Source: Cryptomeria japonica (lineage: Eukaryota; Streptophyta; Pinopsida; Cupressales; Cupressaceae). Taken from it: a DNA stretch of 64,000 nucleotides. The notes beneath the pieces are model-generated. The model did not search any database and was not told where the DNA came from. It worked only from the letters and a program-made list of their open reading frames with translations. A program made the position numbers and the translations under genes. The DNA lies in contig NC_081415.1 in NCBI RefSeq assembly GCF_030272615.1, forward strand, positions 365,809,667 to 365,873,666, in the 5' to 3' direction. Shown here piece after piece: positions 32,735-43,672 of the stretch (the first letter of the stretch is position 1; each line of letters opens with the position of its first letter).

Positions 32735-34000
32735 TTGTTAATCCGACGGTTGTCGTTGATTCGCTAGCCCTAGATGCACGTGATGTAAGTTTTGCGAAAC
32801 AGCGAAAGACTTGGCGGGTCCCAAAGGCGAGCGGCTTCTTTGGTTAGAGGATGATCAGTTTAGAAAAGATCAACGACTCGCGTTGATTCGCGGCCAGAAG
32901 ATGCATGTGTTCTACCTTTCGCGAAGTAGCGAAAAGGTGGTGGGCCCGGGCAGGGTGGTCATAGCAAGGGTAACTGATGAGCAAGTTCCCGTGATCCCGC
33001 GATTGTCGTTGTTTCGCAAAGATAAGTAACCTAAGTTTTAAGCTCTGCGAAGTAGCGAAAAGGTGGTGGGCCCAAAGGACAGGCAGGTCATAAAGTTAAA
33101 GGCCAATTAAGTATGATTTGATCGGACGGTTGTCGTGGTTTCGCAGCCGCAAGTCAAACGGAGATTAGTGATCCTGAAATGGCGAAAGATAGGTGGCGGG
33201 TCCGATGGCACTCAGGTGGCGATCCGTGGTGGGCCTGACAGTTTCGATGAAAGTGCCTATTCGATGAGACCTATAGACCGCTCGTCGAAGAAGAAATTCC
33301 ACCGAAAGACTGAGACCAGACTGCTGAGGTGGCGGACACATGGCAAGACAGAAGGTTTGTTCCGTGGAGTGTAATGGTGACCTGTCCAGTGCACGTGGCT
33401 CTGAAGGGTAATTGAGGGCCCGCCTTGGTTCAACCGGCAATCATGTGGGGAATAGTAAAGTAAAGCATGTGGCGGTTTCAAAATGGAACCCGATGGAATT
33501 TCTTGAGCAAATGGCCGACTGCCACGTGGCGTTTGTTAACCAGTGACGAGATAAAGCAAGTGATCTCCAAGATAAAGGGCCCACTTGAAAGGTCTAAAGC
33601 ATGTTAAAAGGTGTTCATCTCGTGATTGATCTAACAGCTCGCGTTGTTTTGCAGCCCGAAGATGCCTGCGGTTTAACCTTTGCGAAGTGGCGAAAACCGT
33701 TAGCTGTCAAGGTGGTGCGCGGTTAGTTAATAAGACTGACGGTCGTTGTATGAGATAAAGACCAGGCAGGTAGATTATGATCTAATGGTCGGCGTTGCTT
33801 CACGAAAGAAAATTGCACAAGTTTTAAGGCCCGCGAAATAGTGAAAAGAAGGTAGGGCCCGTCACTAACACAAAAAGACCGGATGGAATAAAAGGAGTGC
33901 AAGTTCCCGTGATCCAACAGTTGTCGTTGTTTCGCGAAAGAAAAGTGCGGATGTTTTAAGCTTCGCGAAATAGCGAAACAACGAAACAGAGGAAATACTC
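32735..34000 (+). repeat. GCGAAA/CGGTTGTCGTTG repeats in the D leader
   Basis: At least seven imperfect units start near 32740, 32870, 32995, 33123, 33625, 33783 and 33912. Each pairs a CGGTTGTCGTTGTTTCGC block with, about 60-70 bases on, GCGAAATAGCGAAAA and often GGTGGTGGGCCC. TTTCGC and GCGAAA can pair within a unit. The intervals are irregular. Open frames here (32811-33029, 33135-33374) are not conserved genes. Confidence 0.75.
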
Positions 34001-34318
34001 AGAGAATTTATGGTCCGTTGGAGCCCGTTTTTGAATTTGATTTGTGAATTCAATTCTGAGGTGATGGAAGAAGCATGCGGGATTAATTTCTAAAATTCAA
34101 GGCCAACTTGCCGTATTAGAGTCCACATCAACTTGAATGTTGGCATCATTTCAACAAAGTCTGTTGCAGAGCAATTGGTGCAGAGCGGTTTTTCTTCAAG
34201 CGAATAACAAGTTTTTGTGCTTTCTCTTGCTAATTCTGGTCTGAATTCAGTGATTGCTGTGTGAATTGTTTCATTAGAGGTTTGTGCAAGTCTCAATTGA
34301 TATAGTTGCATTATCAAG

Positions 34319-36322
34319 ATGGCACCAAGAAGGGAGGTGACAGGAAAAGTGAATTATCGGGATAGGAACATTTGTGATGATTTTTTGGAACAGTTAACTA
34401 TGTCAACCAATGCCGGGGCTAAAGCTAAAGAATTAGTACCAAAGAACCCTCGTCTGAGAATTGGGGATGGCTTATATGATAAAGGTAATTGGTTAAGGGA
34501 TCCTCAAATAGGGCTGTCAGGTTTAGGATTGTTCAAAGTTGGTTTTGGTTAGAGACATTCCCTCACCCCTTTAAATAGCATATGGGAATTGGATGTGGGG
34601 AAGCTTATTGTTCCTAGTGTGTTCATGGATGTAGATTTGTTGACTCTGATTGCGCAAAATTATGACCCTATAGCTAGATCTATCAGGAATGTGAAGGGAT
34701 CAGCCTTAGTTGAAATAAATGATGATGACTTCAGAAATGTATTTAAGCTCAATGAAGCTTCAAACCTGTTAGAACCTATTGATTTTGAGTCATTAGCCCA
34801 GGTCTATAATGCACAAAGGGATCACCTTAGGAGTGGCCCACTGAAAGAATTTTTTGTCAAGATAGGAGGGTTAACAGTTGTAGGCCCCAGTACAATGGAA
34901 CCCTTCTCCTTGAATCTGTTTACTCTAAGAGCTAAGGGTATGTATTGGGCACTGTGTCAGATTTTTGGAGAAGATGCTGAGAAAAACATGCCAACCCATT
35001 ACATGCTGATGATTGCACAAATTCTAAACCCCTCTCTGGTCATAACATTTGATTATGCGCCATACCTTACTGATGCAATTCATGCAAGGCTAGTAGGGAT
35101 AAAAAATGGTAAGGTGGACAAACCGTTTGGATGGTATTCCCTTTTAATGCACATGTTTTTGTTCAAAAGTGCTGATTATTTTGCAAAGGAAATGGATTTG
35201 GTTAAGGTGAAAGATAAGGAAGAGATGCCTGTTCAACTTTGGAGCACTGTTTTATCCTGGGATAGAGAGGATGCTAGTTATTTGAAGTTTGATAGATGCT
35301 TTGCATCTAAGATTAGATTTCTTTTGTGCACAGAAAACCCTAGGATTCCTAAGGCTCTCTTGGAATTCCTCAGGCCTAAAGAGTTTGCTGAGGGTATTAA
35401 GATTGTTCACAATTGGGGAGATATGTATTTGTACCCTGTTTCTACCTTTTTCAAAGTGTATGGTTTCAGAGGTACTCCCTATCTATTGCCCCATCAAGTC
35501 CCATTGAAGATAGGGATTGCAGAAGTCTTGAGGCAAATTGGAGGTGTACAAGAGGCAAAGCTGACAAATCGGGGTAAAGGGACCATTTTCCCAACCATTA
35601 CCATGGCCCATCATTTTGTGATCACTAAAGGTGGCTGGAAATATTTTGAAGAATTCTTTAAGCCATATAGGTTGTCAACTGCAGTTTCAAGATGTGCAAA
35701 CCTTGAGGACTTTTTCAACGGCATGTTTAGAAAGAGGGCAGTGTGTAAAGGTAGGCTTCACCAATTTCAGTTCCCTGAAGATTTAATTAGAAATGAATTC
35801 AGTTTGGATGAGCAAGAACTGAGGAAAGAGAAGTGGGTTGCATATAAGAGGTCTCTTGATTTCATTCATCAATTTGATAGCAGTTATAACCCTCTCTCTA
35901 GTTTCAATCCCTTTGAGGAGAAAATCAAATTCTTGATTCTTTATTTTGAAGACCTCATGCAAACCTTGAAAGAAAAAAGGGAGGCTATAATGCAAAATGA
36001 TCCTGACAAGATTAAATTGGTTTTAGCTAATCTTGCCTTTGCTAAGGCTATCCCACCTGGTGATTATGTGATGCATAGGAAATCAAAGTACAGTGTGATG
36101 ATGCCCGTGACAGGTGAGCCTTCCACTTCAAGAGGGAAAAGAGCAATTGAGGATGTCATTGACATCCAAGACTCCCCTAAAAGGCAAAGGGTAGGAAAGG
36201 AAGTGCAAACCAATGAGCCTTTGTATTCTCCATCTCAGTCCCCTATCCACATAGGAGATGAGCAGGCGGTGGCCGAGCAGTTGCTACAGTTAGGGAGTCT
36301 TGGGGAGATTGCCTACACATGA
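34319..36322 (+). pseudogene. Element D ORF, first part, unknown family
   Basis: An ATG at 34319 opens a frame to 36322 with a single in-frame TAG at 34550-34552. Both sides of the stop are in the same frame. The product after the stop is about 590 residues, globular-looking, with conserved-type aromatic/charged segments such as LWSTVLSWDREDASYLKFDR and LLCTENPRIPKALLEFLR. A basic patch SRGKRA...SPKRQRVGK near the end may be a nuclear localisation signal. I recognise no transposition, capsid or enzyme domain. Weak resemblance in style to plant mobile domain proteins is not backed by a motif. The stop may be decay or, less likely, readthrough. Confidence 0.7.
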
Positions 36323-36827
36323 GGAGACCCAAGAGGGGATGCCAGAAGAGCCACCTAGTGCTGAAATGAACTTGACTGATGGTGAGCTAAAGGGCAAAGA
36401 ATTAGACCTTACTGTTAAGCAAACCAGTGAGGAGTTCCTGGCTGACAGTAATTTTGTTACAACAGGGGCTTTCATGCAATTTGTGTGGAAGCAAAATATG
36501 GAACAATTCAAAGCCAGATGTGAGCAAAGGAAGAGTGAACAGCCTCACAGAGACGTAACTCAGGTGGAAGAAGAAGTGAAGCAAGAAATGATTGAAGAGT
36601 TTAAGACTATTACTCCTGAGAAGGGAAGAGAGATGGTGGCCAAGGCTGGTGTTTTAATCCTCCCTGAATGGGATATAGCTGATGCTCTGGTTCTTGAAGC
36701 AGTGAGAAAGGAAACCAAACCCATGGAAGGAGTGGCCTTCAGCAAGGATAATGCTGCTCTAGTCATGTGGTCACTGAAGAAAGATGAGAAAAAAGGAGGA
36801 AAGGAGTATCAGATTCCAGTCTCTTAG
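36300..36827 (+). pseudogene. Element D ORF, middle part (shifted frame)
   Basis: 175 codons in the next frame, overlapping the end of the first part by 23 bases. It is acidic and lysine-rich (EEVKQEMIEEFKTITPEKGR) with GVLILPEWDIADALVLEAV in its second half. The preceding and following parts share one frame and this part another, so two compensating single-base changes near 36300 and 36820 are likely. No known domain. Confidence 0.6.
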
Positions 36828-37905
36828 GAGGCATGATTGTAAAAAGAGTCCAAGATACAGGAGTGGTGGAAGCTGCAAGCACAGTCTTGGAAACTGCAAA
36901 GTTCAATGTAGCAGTAGCAGAAAAAGAGGCAAAAGAGAAGGCTAATCTCCAATTAAAATTGGAAACCATCTTAAAGGTTTACAATGAGGCCAAAGAAGGA
37001 GTAGCCAACAGAGACAGTATTATTGCTAGACTTCAGAGTCAGTTGGCAGGTCAGCACCATCCAGGTGAATCCTCTACTCACATGATAGCCTCCTCTCCAG
37101 CAAGACCTCCACCTACCAGTCCCATTATAGAATATCCCCCTTCTCCTATGCCTTCTGGTTTCCAGTCAGCTAAAACTGTCCAACATGAGTTGGAAAGGTT
37201 GAAACAAGCTCAAACATTGTTTGCAAGCAAGTATGAAGAAAAGGTAAAAGCCACAATTTTGAAGTTTGCTGATTCGGTCAAGGCCTCTGCTGTACATATT
37301 TCTATGAAAAGGATCTTGAATATTCTGATTGAATTAAGAGAGGATGTAGCCACCTTAGAACTAACTCTTAATAAGTGGATGCCTAGAGTTAAGGAGTTAG
37401 AGCTCATGTGTTCATCCCATGCAGATGCAGAGGCAAATGACAATCTTAGGTCCACTAGTGAGTTTATAAAAGAAATGACTATATTCTCAGAGGAAAGGGC
37501 AGGTGTAAAAAGAAAAGCCCAACTATATAGAAAAGAGTATTCAGATCACAAATATGAATTGTTTCCAGGGGGTTTTGTTGGTCCCATTCAGTTGAAAGAG
37601 GAGAAGGCATGGCTAGAAGAGCTGGACCACAAATTGTCCCAAAGGGTTAATGAAATCATTAACACTGATGACACATCCTTATTTGTCCAAACAATTGAAG
37701 AGATTGAAAAGGTGAAATCACATTATGGTTTCATAGAAACAGAAATTGGGTAGTTAAGGGTCACTTGGAAAAGGCTAGAAAGGATGAAACAGAAGACTAT
37801 TAGCTTTGCTTGGCCAAGTGATGACGTGTTCCAGGAGTGGAAGGACAAATATATCGGACAACAAGAAGATACTCCAGAGCAGATAGAAAAGGTTGCAGCA
37901 GAATA
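36828..37905 (+). pseudogene. Element D ORF, C-terminal coiled-coil part
   Basis: Open from about 36833 to a TAG at 37751, then 50 more sensible codons in the same frame (KTISFAWPSDDVFQEWKDKY) to a TAA at 37903. It has predicted-looking coiled coil at the N side (AVAEKEAKEKANLQLKLETI), a proline/serine linker (ARPPPTSPIIEYPPSPMPSG) and a second helical region with KAWLEELDHKLSQRVNEI. This continues the protein from the first two parts. It is structural in appearance, with function unknown. Confidence 0.6.
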
Positions 37906-38850
37906 ACAAACGGAAGAGGTCGCTGATATTGAAAAAGACTTGTAACTGTTTCTTGGAGAGTATCGCGGTTTGTAACAAACCTTTTTAGGAATGTCCGAAG
38001 CTTGTATGCATCCATAATGTTATAAATGGATACCAGGACTAGTGTGAAAAGGATCACAAGAATTTAGTAAGGAACCTCTAGCAAAATATATTTAGGACCT
38101 TTTCTGGTTTTAAAGAGATTGCTCTGAGTTATGTAATATTTTTCAGGAATGAATATGAATATACAGATCAAAGTTTTAGGCCTAAAATTCCTTTGTCTTC
38201 TGGTATGCATTCTTCAGTTTGCTGGTTTCATTTGGATAATCTAGGGTTGTTCGAATGAACATGGATTGTAAGGCAATCTTGTAGATGTTATTTCTAGCTT
38301 TTCTCTTCAGGAGAGGGATTAAATGTGCATGAAATACTTCTGTCAGCAAGTCTATTGTTTGTTGCTATGAATCTGATGAATTGTTTTAGTTGAATGGGAG
38401 AGGATCTATATATATGTTAGGCATGTATGGGATTCATAAAAGCCAAAATGATGAGATGTGTATGAGTGTTCCGTTTTGAGAATTATTGTTTGATTTAGGT
38501 GACTCTATAGCCCAGATAAGGCACTGGTATCATATTGTAGGATTTCTTTCTATCTTTTCTTGAAGATCAATACTGAAATGAATACAAGTTTTTCTTTTAG
38601 TGTTTCAGTTTCATTGAGGTGATGAAGTCCACAGGTGCACTGTTTTACTGTGGATCTCAATTTTAAAGTGTGAAAGTATTCACAGAAGGTATACCCACCT
38701 GAACTTTGGATAAGTTCAAAGTGTAGAAGGTCTCAAAACCTTGTTATATGTTACTCTTGAGTTCCATTTCCCTGATCTTTTCATATGCAGACAGAGTTGA
38801 TTTATTTCTTACAGAAAGGATAGAAAGGAAATCAAAATTTGAGACTAACA
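37906..38850 (+). other. Element D 3' non-coding region
   Basis: No open frame or recognisable RNA. AT-rich with GGATCTATATATATG near 38403. It ends at the element terminus GAGACTAACA. I looked for a repeat of the first 100 bases of D here and did not see one. Confidence 0.6.
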
Positions 38851-38855
38851 GGGCC

Positions 38856-39911
38856 TTGAACAAAATTTCAGTCAAAAATAGGTATCCACTTCCCCGGATA
38901 GATGACCTCTTGGACTAGCTTAGAGGGGCCCGATTCTTCACAAAAATTGATTTCAAATCGGGATACCATCAAGTACCAATTGACTCAGCTGATGTGTGGA
39001 AGATAGCTTTCAAATCTAAAGAAGGATTGTTTGAATGGCTAGTGATGCCTTTCGGTCTAACAAATGCCCCAGCAACATTCATGAGAATGATGAACGATAT
39101 ACTCAGACCATTCACTGATTCCTTCGTGGTGGTATATCTGGATGACATACTCATCTTCAGCAAAACTTGGGAGGAACATTTACAACATGTGGAAAGAATT
39201 CTCTCAACTTCACAAGATCATGGGCTTTATGCAAACAAAGAAAAGTGCTCCTTTGGTATGCAAAGTATCAGATACTTAGGATATGTTATTGACAGTGAGG
39301 GTGTTCATGTTGGTCCAAAGAAGATACAAGTGATTAAGGACTGGCCATCTCCTAGAAATCTCACAGAGTTACGAAGTTTCCTCGGGTTGGCAAACTTTTA
39401 TCGCATATTTGTGTTGGGGTTTTCCCATTTGTCTTGGCCTCTCAATCAGTCATTGCGGGGGGGAACACAAGCAAAGTTTAAATGGACAGGTGCTCAACAA
39501 GAAGCATTCAAGGAGTTAAAACGAAGGTTATGTTCTGCACCAGTTTTATCTCTTCCTAACCTGCAATAGTCATTTGAAATACAAACCGATGCATCAGAAT
39601 ATGCCCTAGGAGAAGTCCTCATGCAACATGGTCACCCAATTGCATATCATAGTCAGACTTTTTCTGATACAGTGAGTTGGTATGCCACTTACGACAAGGA
39701 ACTGTATGCTATTGTTCAAGCCTGTAAGCAGCGGAAACATTATTTTTTGGGTAAGGAGACTGTCATCCACACAGACCACAAACCTCTTCAATTTTTGCAA
39801 ACACAAGGGAAGTTGCAAAATGATCGACATCAACGATGGTGAGCCTATCTTCAACAATTTCATCTCAATATTCGCCACAAGAAGGGAAGCACTAACAAAG
39901 TAGCAGACTAT
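38856..39911 (+). pseudogene. Element C RT (rest) and RNase H
   Basis: RT resumes with LNKISVKNRYPLPRIDDLLD, a stop at 38917, then [28 protein letters not shown] and the catalytic [13 protein letters not shown] near 39125-39165. The connection domain ([12 protein letters not shown]) follows. After a stop at 39567, RNase H shows FEIQTDASEYALG, DKELYAIVQACKQRKHYF and HTDHKPLQF. Another stop is at 39840. All remain in one frame, so decay here is by stops, not shifts. Confidence 0.92.
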
Positions 39912-41235
39912 TTGAGCAAGCCTCTGATTGCAACTATAAGTATGGTATTGGACTCATGTGGCCATCAAACTGAAGCCTGGGCTTGCTTGTATGAGAATGA
40001 TGTTGAATTTGCAGATGTTTATAATCAATTTGTGAAGGGACATCAAGTGAATGACTTCTATTTGCAAGATGGAATGCTTTGTCACCTTGGCCAAATCTAT
40101 GTGCCCAATGCAGAATGCAAAAAGTTGATATGGGAAGCTCACTATAGTAAGGTTGTTGGTCATTTTGGCATAGGTAAGACTACTGCTATACTTTAGAGGT
40201 ATTTTTATTGGCCAAAGTTGAGAAATGATGTCATTTCATATATTCAAGATTGTACCGCATGTGCTATTGCTAAGCCTGCCAATCGTAAACTTGGACTATA
40301 TTCACCTCTTCCCGTTCCTGAAAAAACCTTGGCATTCAGTTTCTATGGACTTTATGTCTGGTCTTCCTACCACCAAAAGAGGCCACGATTGTGTGTATGT
40401 TGTGGTAGATAGGTTCTTAAAACTGGTAGTAATAGTGGCTTGTAAAAAAACAATTTCTGCAGAGGACACTACAAAGCTTTTCTTTGCACACATTTGGGTT
40501 CATTTTGGTCTACCGAATACCATTATCTCAGATAGGGACAGCAGGTTTCTTAGTAAGTTCTGATCTACATTATGGGAAAAGATGGACACAAAATTAACAA
40601 AGTCTACTGCTTTCCATCCTCAAACAGATGGCCAAACAGAGGTAGTGAATCGGATGATCATTCACATCCTACGCATGTATCACTCAAAACATCCCCGCAC
40701 ATGGGATGAAAGTCTTCCATATGTTCAGCATAGCTACAACAAGGCAATTCACAGTTCGACTAGTCATAGCCCATTTGAGGTTTGTCTTGGTTATCAGCCA
40801 CTTGCACCCATGGATGTTGTCATACCACTTATTCAACCCGATATGGTTCCACGTGTTGGTAAGGAGGAAGATAAGGCAGCCCAGTTCATTGATAGAATTC
40901 ATCATCTGCAACAACAAGTTCATGAAATCTTGGAGCATACCAGTAAGAAATATAAGGAGAGACATGATGAGCATCGTACTCCTCATAATTTTCAAGTTGG
41001 GGACAAGGTGTGGTTGCATATCCAGAAGGAAAGATTGAAGGGTCCCAATAGGAAGCTTCGTCCTCTGCATTATGGGCCATACACAATCATCAAGCAAGTT
41101 TGTGATAATGCTTTTGAGCTTAATTTACCCCCATTTCTGGGTCTTCATCCAGTCTTCAATGTGGAACTCTTGAAGCCATATTTTCCTCCACTATTAGATG
41201 TTGCAGATGTGGCAGAAACAATTTCCGCTACATAA
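39912..41235 (+). pseudogene. Element C integrase
   Basis: Zinc-binding H-H-C-C region (HFGIGKT ... YIQDCTACAIAK) with a stop at about 40194. A frameshift near 40330 is followed by the core: D in MDFMSGLP, D in IISDRDSRF, a TGA at 40561, and E in TDGQTEVVNRM. Then come HSPFEVCLGYQP and the C-terminal VGDKVWLHIQKERLKGPNRK and PVFNVELLKPYF. Past the stop at 41233, residues to about 41430 (KTLKQQQIYM, KWFTREQLQLRFPHL) could be a decayed chromodomain-like tail. Confidence 0.92.
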
Positions 41236-41439
41236 TTGAATCCAGATGCAACGTCTCCATTCCAATGTGATCAGATTGTGGACACCATGGTGAAAACACT
41301 CAAACAGCAGCAGATCTATATGTAAAAAGTGGTTCGAGCAAGGCAGATTGCTCAACAAGGAAAGTGGTTTACCAGGGAGCAGCTTCAGCTACGTTTTCCT
41401 CATCTCATTCAGAGTGTTGATGCAATGGGGCCCATTGCT

Positions 41440-41455
41440 TTCAAGGGGGAAGTAA
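41440..41455 (+). promoter_or_regulatory. Element C polypurine tract
   Basis: AAGGGGGAAGTAA directly precedes the 3' LTR start TGATCAGAAAC at 41456, the expected position for priming of plus-strand DNA. Confidence 0.85.
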
Positions 41456-41972
41456 TGATCAGAAACAAATTTGAAATATTGAAAATAATATTTTCATATT
41501 TTTTTCTAGTTTTTCTATATGTTAGTATTTGGCGTTTTTGAAGGCCTTCGGGGCATTTTCACCCCTTGAAACTTTGGCCTATCCCTTAGAACGTTGCCAT
41601 AGGCACGTTTTTTCAGGACTTCGCCTTAATCTCTTGGAGACCTTTCCAACGAGTTAAACGGCTCATAATTTCGAGTCCGGAGTAGAAAGTTATGCCTAGT
41701 TAAAGTTAGGACAAAATTTCATATAGTTTTTTTAAATTTTCGTAGTTTTAGATTTTATTATGTAAATAAACAGATGTGACTGTTGGGTTTCGATTCTCAA
41801 GGGATTTTGGTGACCCTTGGAATCTCATGAACTGATATATGTTGGATTTTCGAATTGAATAGACTACTTTTTGGCTTGCTTCAATTCTGTGTTTACCTTG
41901 TTCAAGTAAACAAATCCACAATACCGCAGGTTCTCGCTCAAGTGTTGTCATCCGAATCCATAATTCGGATCA
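41456..41972 (+). repeat. Element C 3' LTR
   Basis: TGATCAGAAACAAATTTG to ATAATTCGGATCA. Nearly co-linear with the 5' LTR, with a 3-base longer T-run near 41495. Followed at once by the target copy ATGGG. Confidence 0.95.
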
Positions 41973-41977
41973 ATGGG

Positions 41978-42324
41978 AGTAGTAGTTGTTTCACCAATGA
42001 AATAGGGCATACTCTTTAATGCAGCCACTAGTATATCATTTCTTTTGGCTAAAATGAGAGGACTTCCCCCATTGAAAGTAACAAAACCTAATTTCTAGCC
42101 ATTTGAAACAATGGTCTATTAATATGGGTGGTGGGAGCCCTAGAATGTAATGGTCTTGTAAATGTAGGGGTAGGACGAGACCTAGGTGATGGATTGCTTA
42201 CAACCTTAACACCCCTAACTAGTGACAATGAAGGTCTACCTCTCCGTCTTCTAGAACTTGAAAATGAGAGTTCTAAAAATTGGAAATTACCTCTAGAAGA
42301 CGACCTTGTATGAGTTTTGGGCAT
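41978..42324 (-). pseudogene. Element A gag, N-terminal part
   Basis: The minus-strand frame from 42324 begins MPKTHTRSSSRGNFQ and is rich in serine, arginine and proline, ending in a stop at 42088. The degraded remainder runs to the C insertion point, beyond which gag continues at 29927. The start lies about 150 bases from the LTR, the usual leader distance. Confidence 0.6.
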
Positions 42325-42477
42325 GAATCAGCAACAAGTCATGAACAAGAGATTAGATCTGTGAGCAGAGTCGCCAAGTGCTTGAATAATGACTACCTCC
42401 AAAGGCTGAGATACTAAGAACAACACTGAATCCTTAGCATTTAAGTTGAAAGTCTATTCCACCGAGTGCCAGAAACA

Positions 42478-43372
42478 GTTGTCACAAAAGTTTTCACCCT
42501 TACTGAGCTATCAACCCAGCAACCTTGTGAAACATGGAAACAACCCCAAAGTGTGGGACTTGTGCAAGGGGGTTGAATCTCCGGAGAAGGCCGGCTTCCT
42601 TCTCAATCCAAGTGTCGGTGTTGAACCAACTCAACACTCCAAATTCTACTTTTAAACCTATCCTAACAACTTGCAGAAGGAAAAGGGAAGAAGGAAATGC
42701 TAAAATGAAAAGACGTCATGCACAAAGATAAGAGATGTCCCTCTCCCCACCCTGAAATGACACAAAGAACCAATCAAGATACCCTAGAGATGCACAGACT
42801 TCAATTGCATGAATGACCCGAAACGCATGTATGGAGGTTAAAATTTGATGAATGTCAAAGGGGGGGAGGTTTCCTAAAAGCCATACTCAAAAACAAGTTA
42901 ACACAGCATATACATGAGAGAAAGCTACAAAACATACACTTATAATGAAGGCAAGGAAACATACACAACATGCATAAGTTGAAGAGGCAAGAATGGTGAT
43001 TTCAATTCATTCTCAGGCCGATGGCCAAACTTACAATTACAAAAATACAAGAAAATATACAATCCTTCAAGAGAAGTGAACAACCATAAGGTAGCTCAAG
43101 CCAGAAAGGAGAGAACCCTATACAATGACGCTTAACAGCCTATATATAGCAAATTAGTCGCAGAGGAGACCAATGGTCAAGGAGAAGAAGCCTTGACCTT
43201 GGCGTGCACAAAGGAATGCCAATCAAGGAAGGCAGGGAGGTGCACGACCTGACATGGTGTCTATACAAGCAACCTAGCCATACCCTAACAAAGTAATCCC
43301 AAGAAGAAAAGTACTTCTAGAAGGTGGATTGCCTAACATTCCAAAGTTAGAGCATGCAGACCTAACATGAAC
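42478..43372 (-). mobile_element. Element A 5' LTR, truncated
   Basis: Aligns with 18202-18521 and 22708-23297 of the 3' LTR with scattered substitutions, and runs uninterrupted through the B target site at 42785-42800. Similarity stops abruptly at 43372, where A/T-rich DNA begins, so about 1.1 kb of the LTR start is missing. Minus-strand promoter-like CTATATATAGGC lies near 43138-43150. Confidence 0.85.
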
Positions 43373-43672
43373 TCTTTTTTTTTAATAAACTTTTTTAATC
43401 AAAATTTTTCAATAATTTTTTTTTTAAATGTTAAAAATCAAAAAACAAAAAAAATCTTTATTGTTTAAATAGAGTTTTTCAAATCAATAATTTAAAAAAA
43501 GTGTTTTTTTAACCTTATTTTTTAATACAGTGTTCTTTTTCAAAAATAAAAAATATAAATTTAATTTTTCTTTATTAATTTTTTAATAAAACTTTTTATG
43601 CTTTTAAATAATGTTTTTATTAAACTTTTAACTAAGTTTTTTTAAAAACATTTTTTTCATAAATAAGCAAAA
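43373..43672. other. T-rich/A-rich stretch, no gene
   Basis: Long T and A runs with no conserved frame. It abuts the truncated LTR of element A. It could be a low-complexity filler at a deletion or insertion junction. Confidence 0.55.

Larger units (their letters stand above)
32406..38850 (+). mobile_element. Element D: 6.4-kb element with novel large ORF
   Basis: Begins TGTTATCACTG and ends GAGACTAACA, giving short inverted termini TGTTA/TAACA. It is flanked by perfect 5-bp repeats GGGCC (32401-32405, 38851-38855). Removing it restores the RT frame of element C. Inside are a 1.9-kb leader with GCGAAA-type repeats, a broken frame of about 1,195 codons and about 950 bases of non-coding 3' sequence. 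I see no RT, integrase, protease or RNase H, and no second copy of its first 100 bases, so it is not an ordinary two-LTR element. It may be a giant solo LTR that carries a gene, or a non-autonomous element with lost LTR similarity. Confidence 0.85.
29933..41972 (+). mobile_element. Element C: full-length Ty3/gypsy with two LTRs
   Basis: Both LTRs are present (29933-30445 and 41456-41972), the outer ends are flanked by the perfect TSD ATGGG (29928-29932, 41973-41977), and PBS and polypurine tract are in place. Gag, protease, RT, RNase H and integrase follow in gypsy order on the plus strand, interrupted once by element D. By hand count the LTRs differ at about 22 of 513 aligned sites plus small indels, so the insertion is not recent. 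It lies in the gag of element A. Confidence 0.95.
18202..43372 (-). mobile_element. Element A: minus-strand Ty3/gypsy, interrupted
   Basis: Order on the minus strand: 5' LTR (43372-42478, truncated), gag (42324 to 28774, split), protease, a second RNase H, RT, RNase H, integrase, then the 3' LTR (24376-18202). The protease and integrase sequences fit the non-chromovirus Tat/Athila side of plant gypsy elements. Two insertions split it, B in the 3' LTR and C in gag. Stops and shifts run through all genes, so it cannot be autonomous now. Confidence 0.85.

Noticed and set aside
32811-33440. Open frames in the leader of element D
   Set aside because: They arise from the GCGAAA/TCGTTG repeats and have no conserved product.
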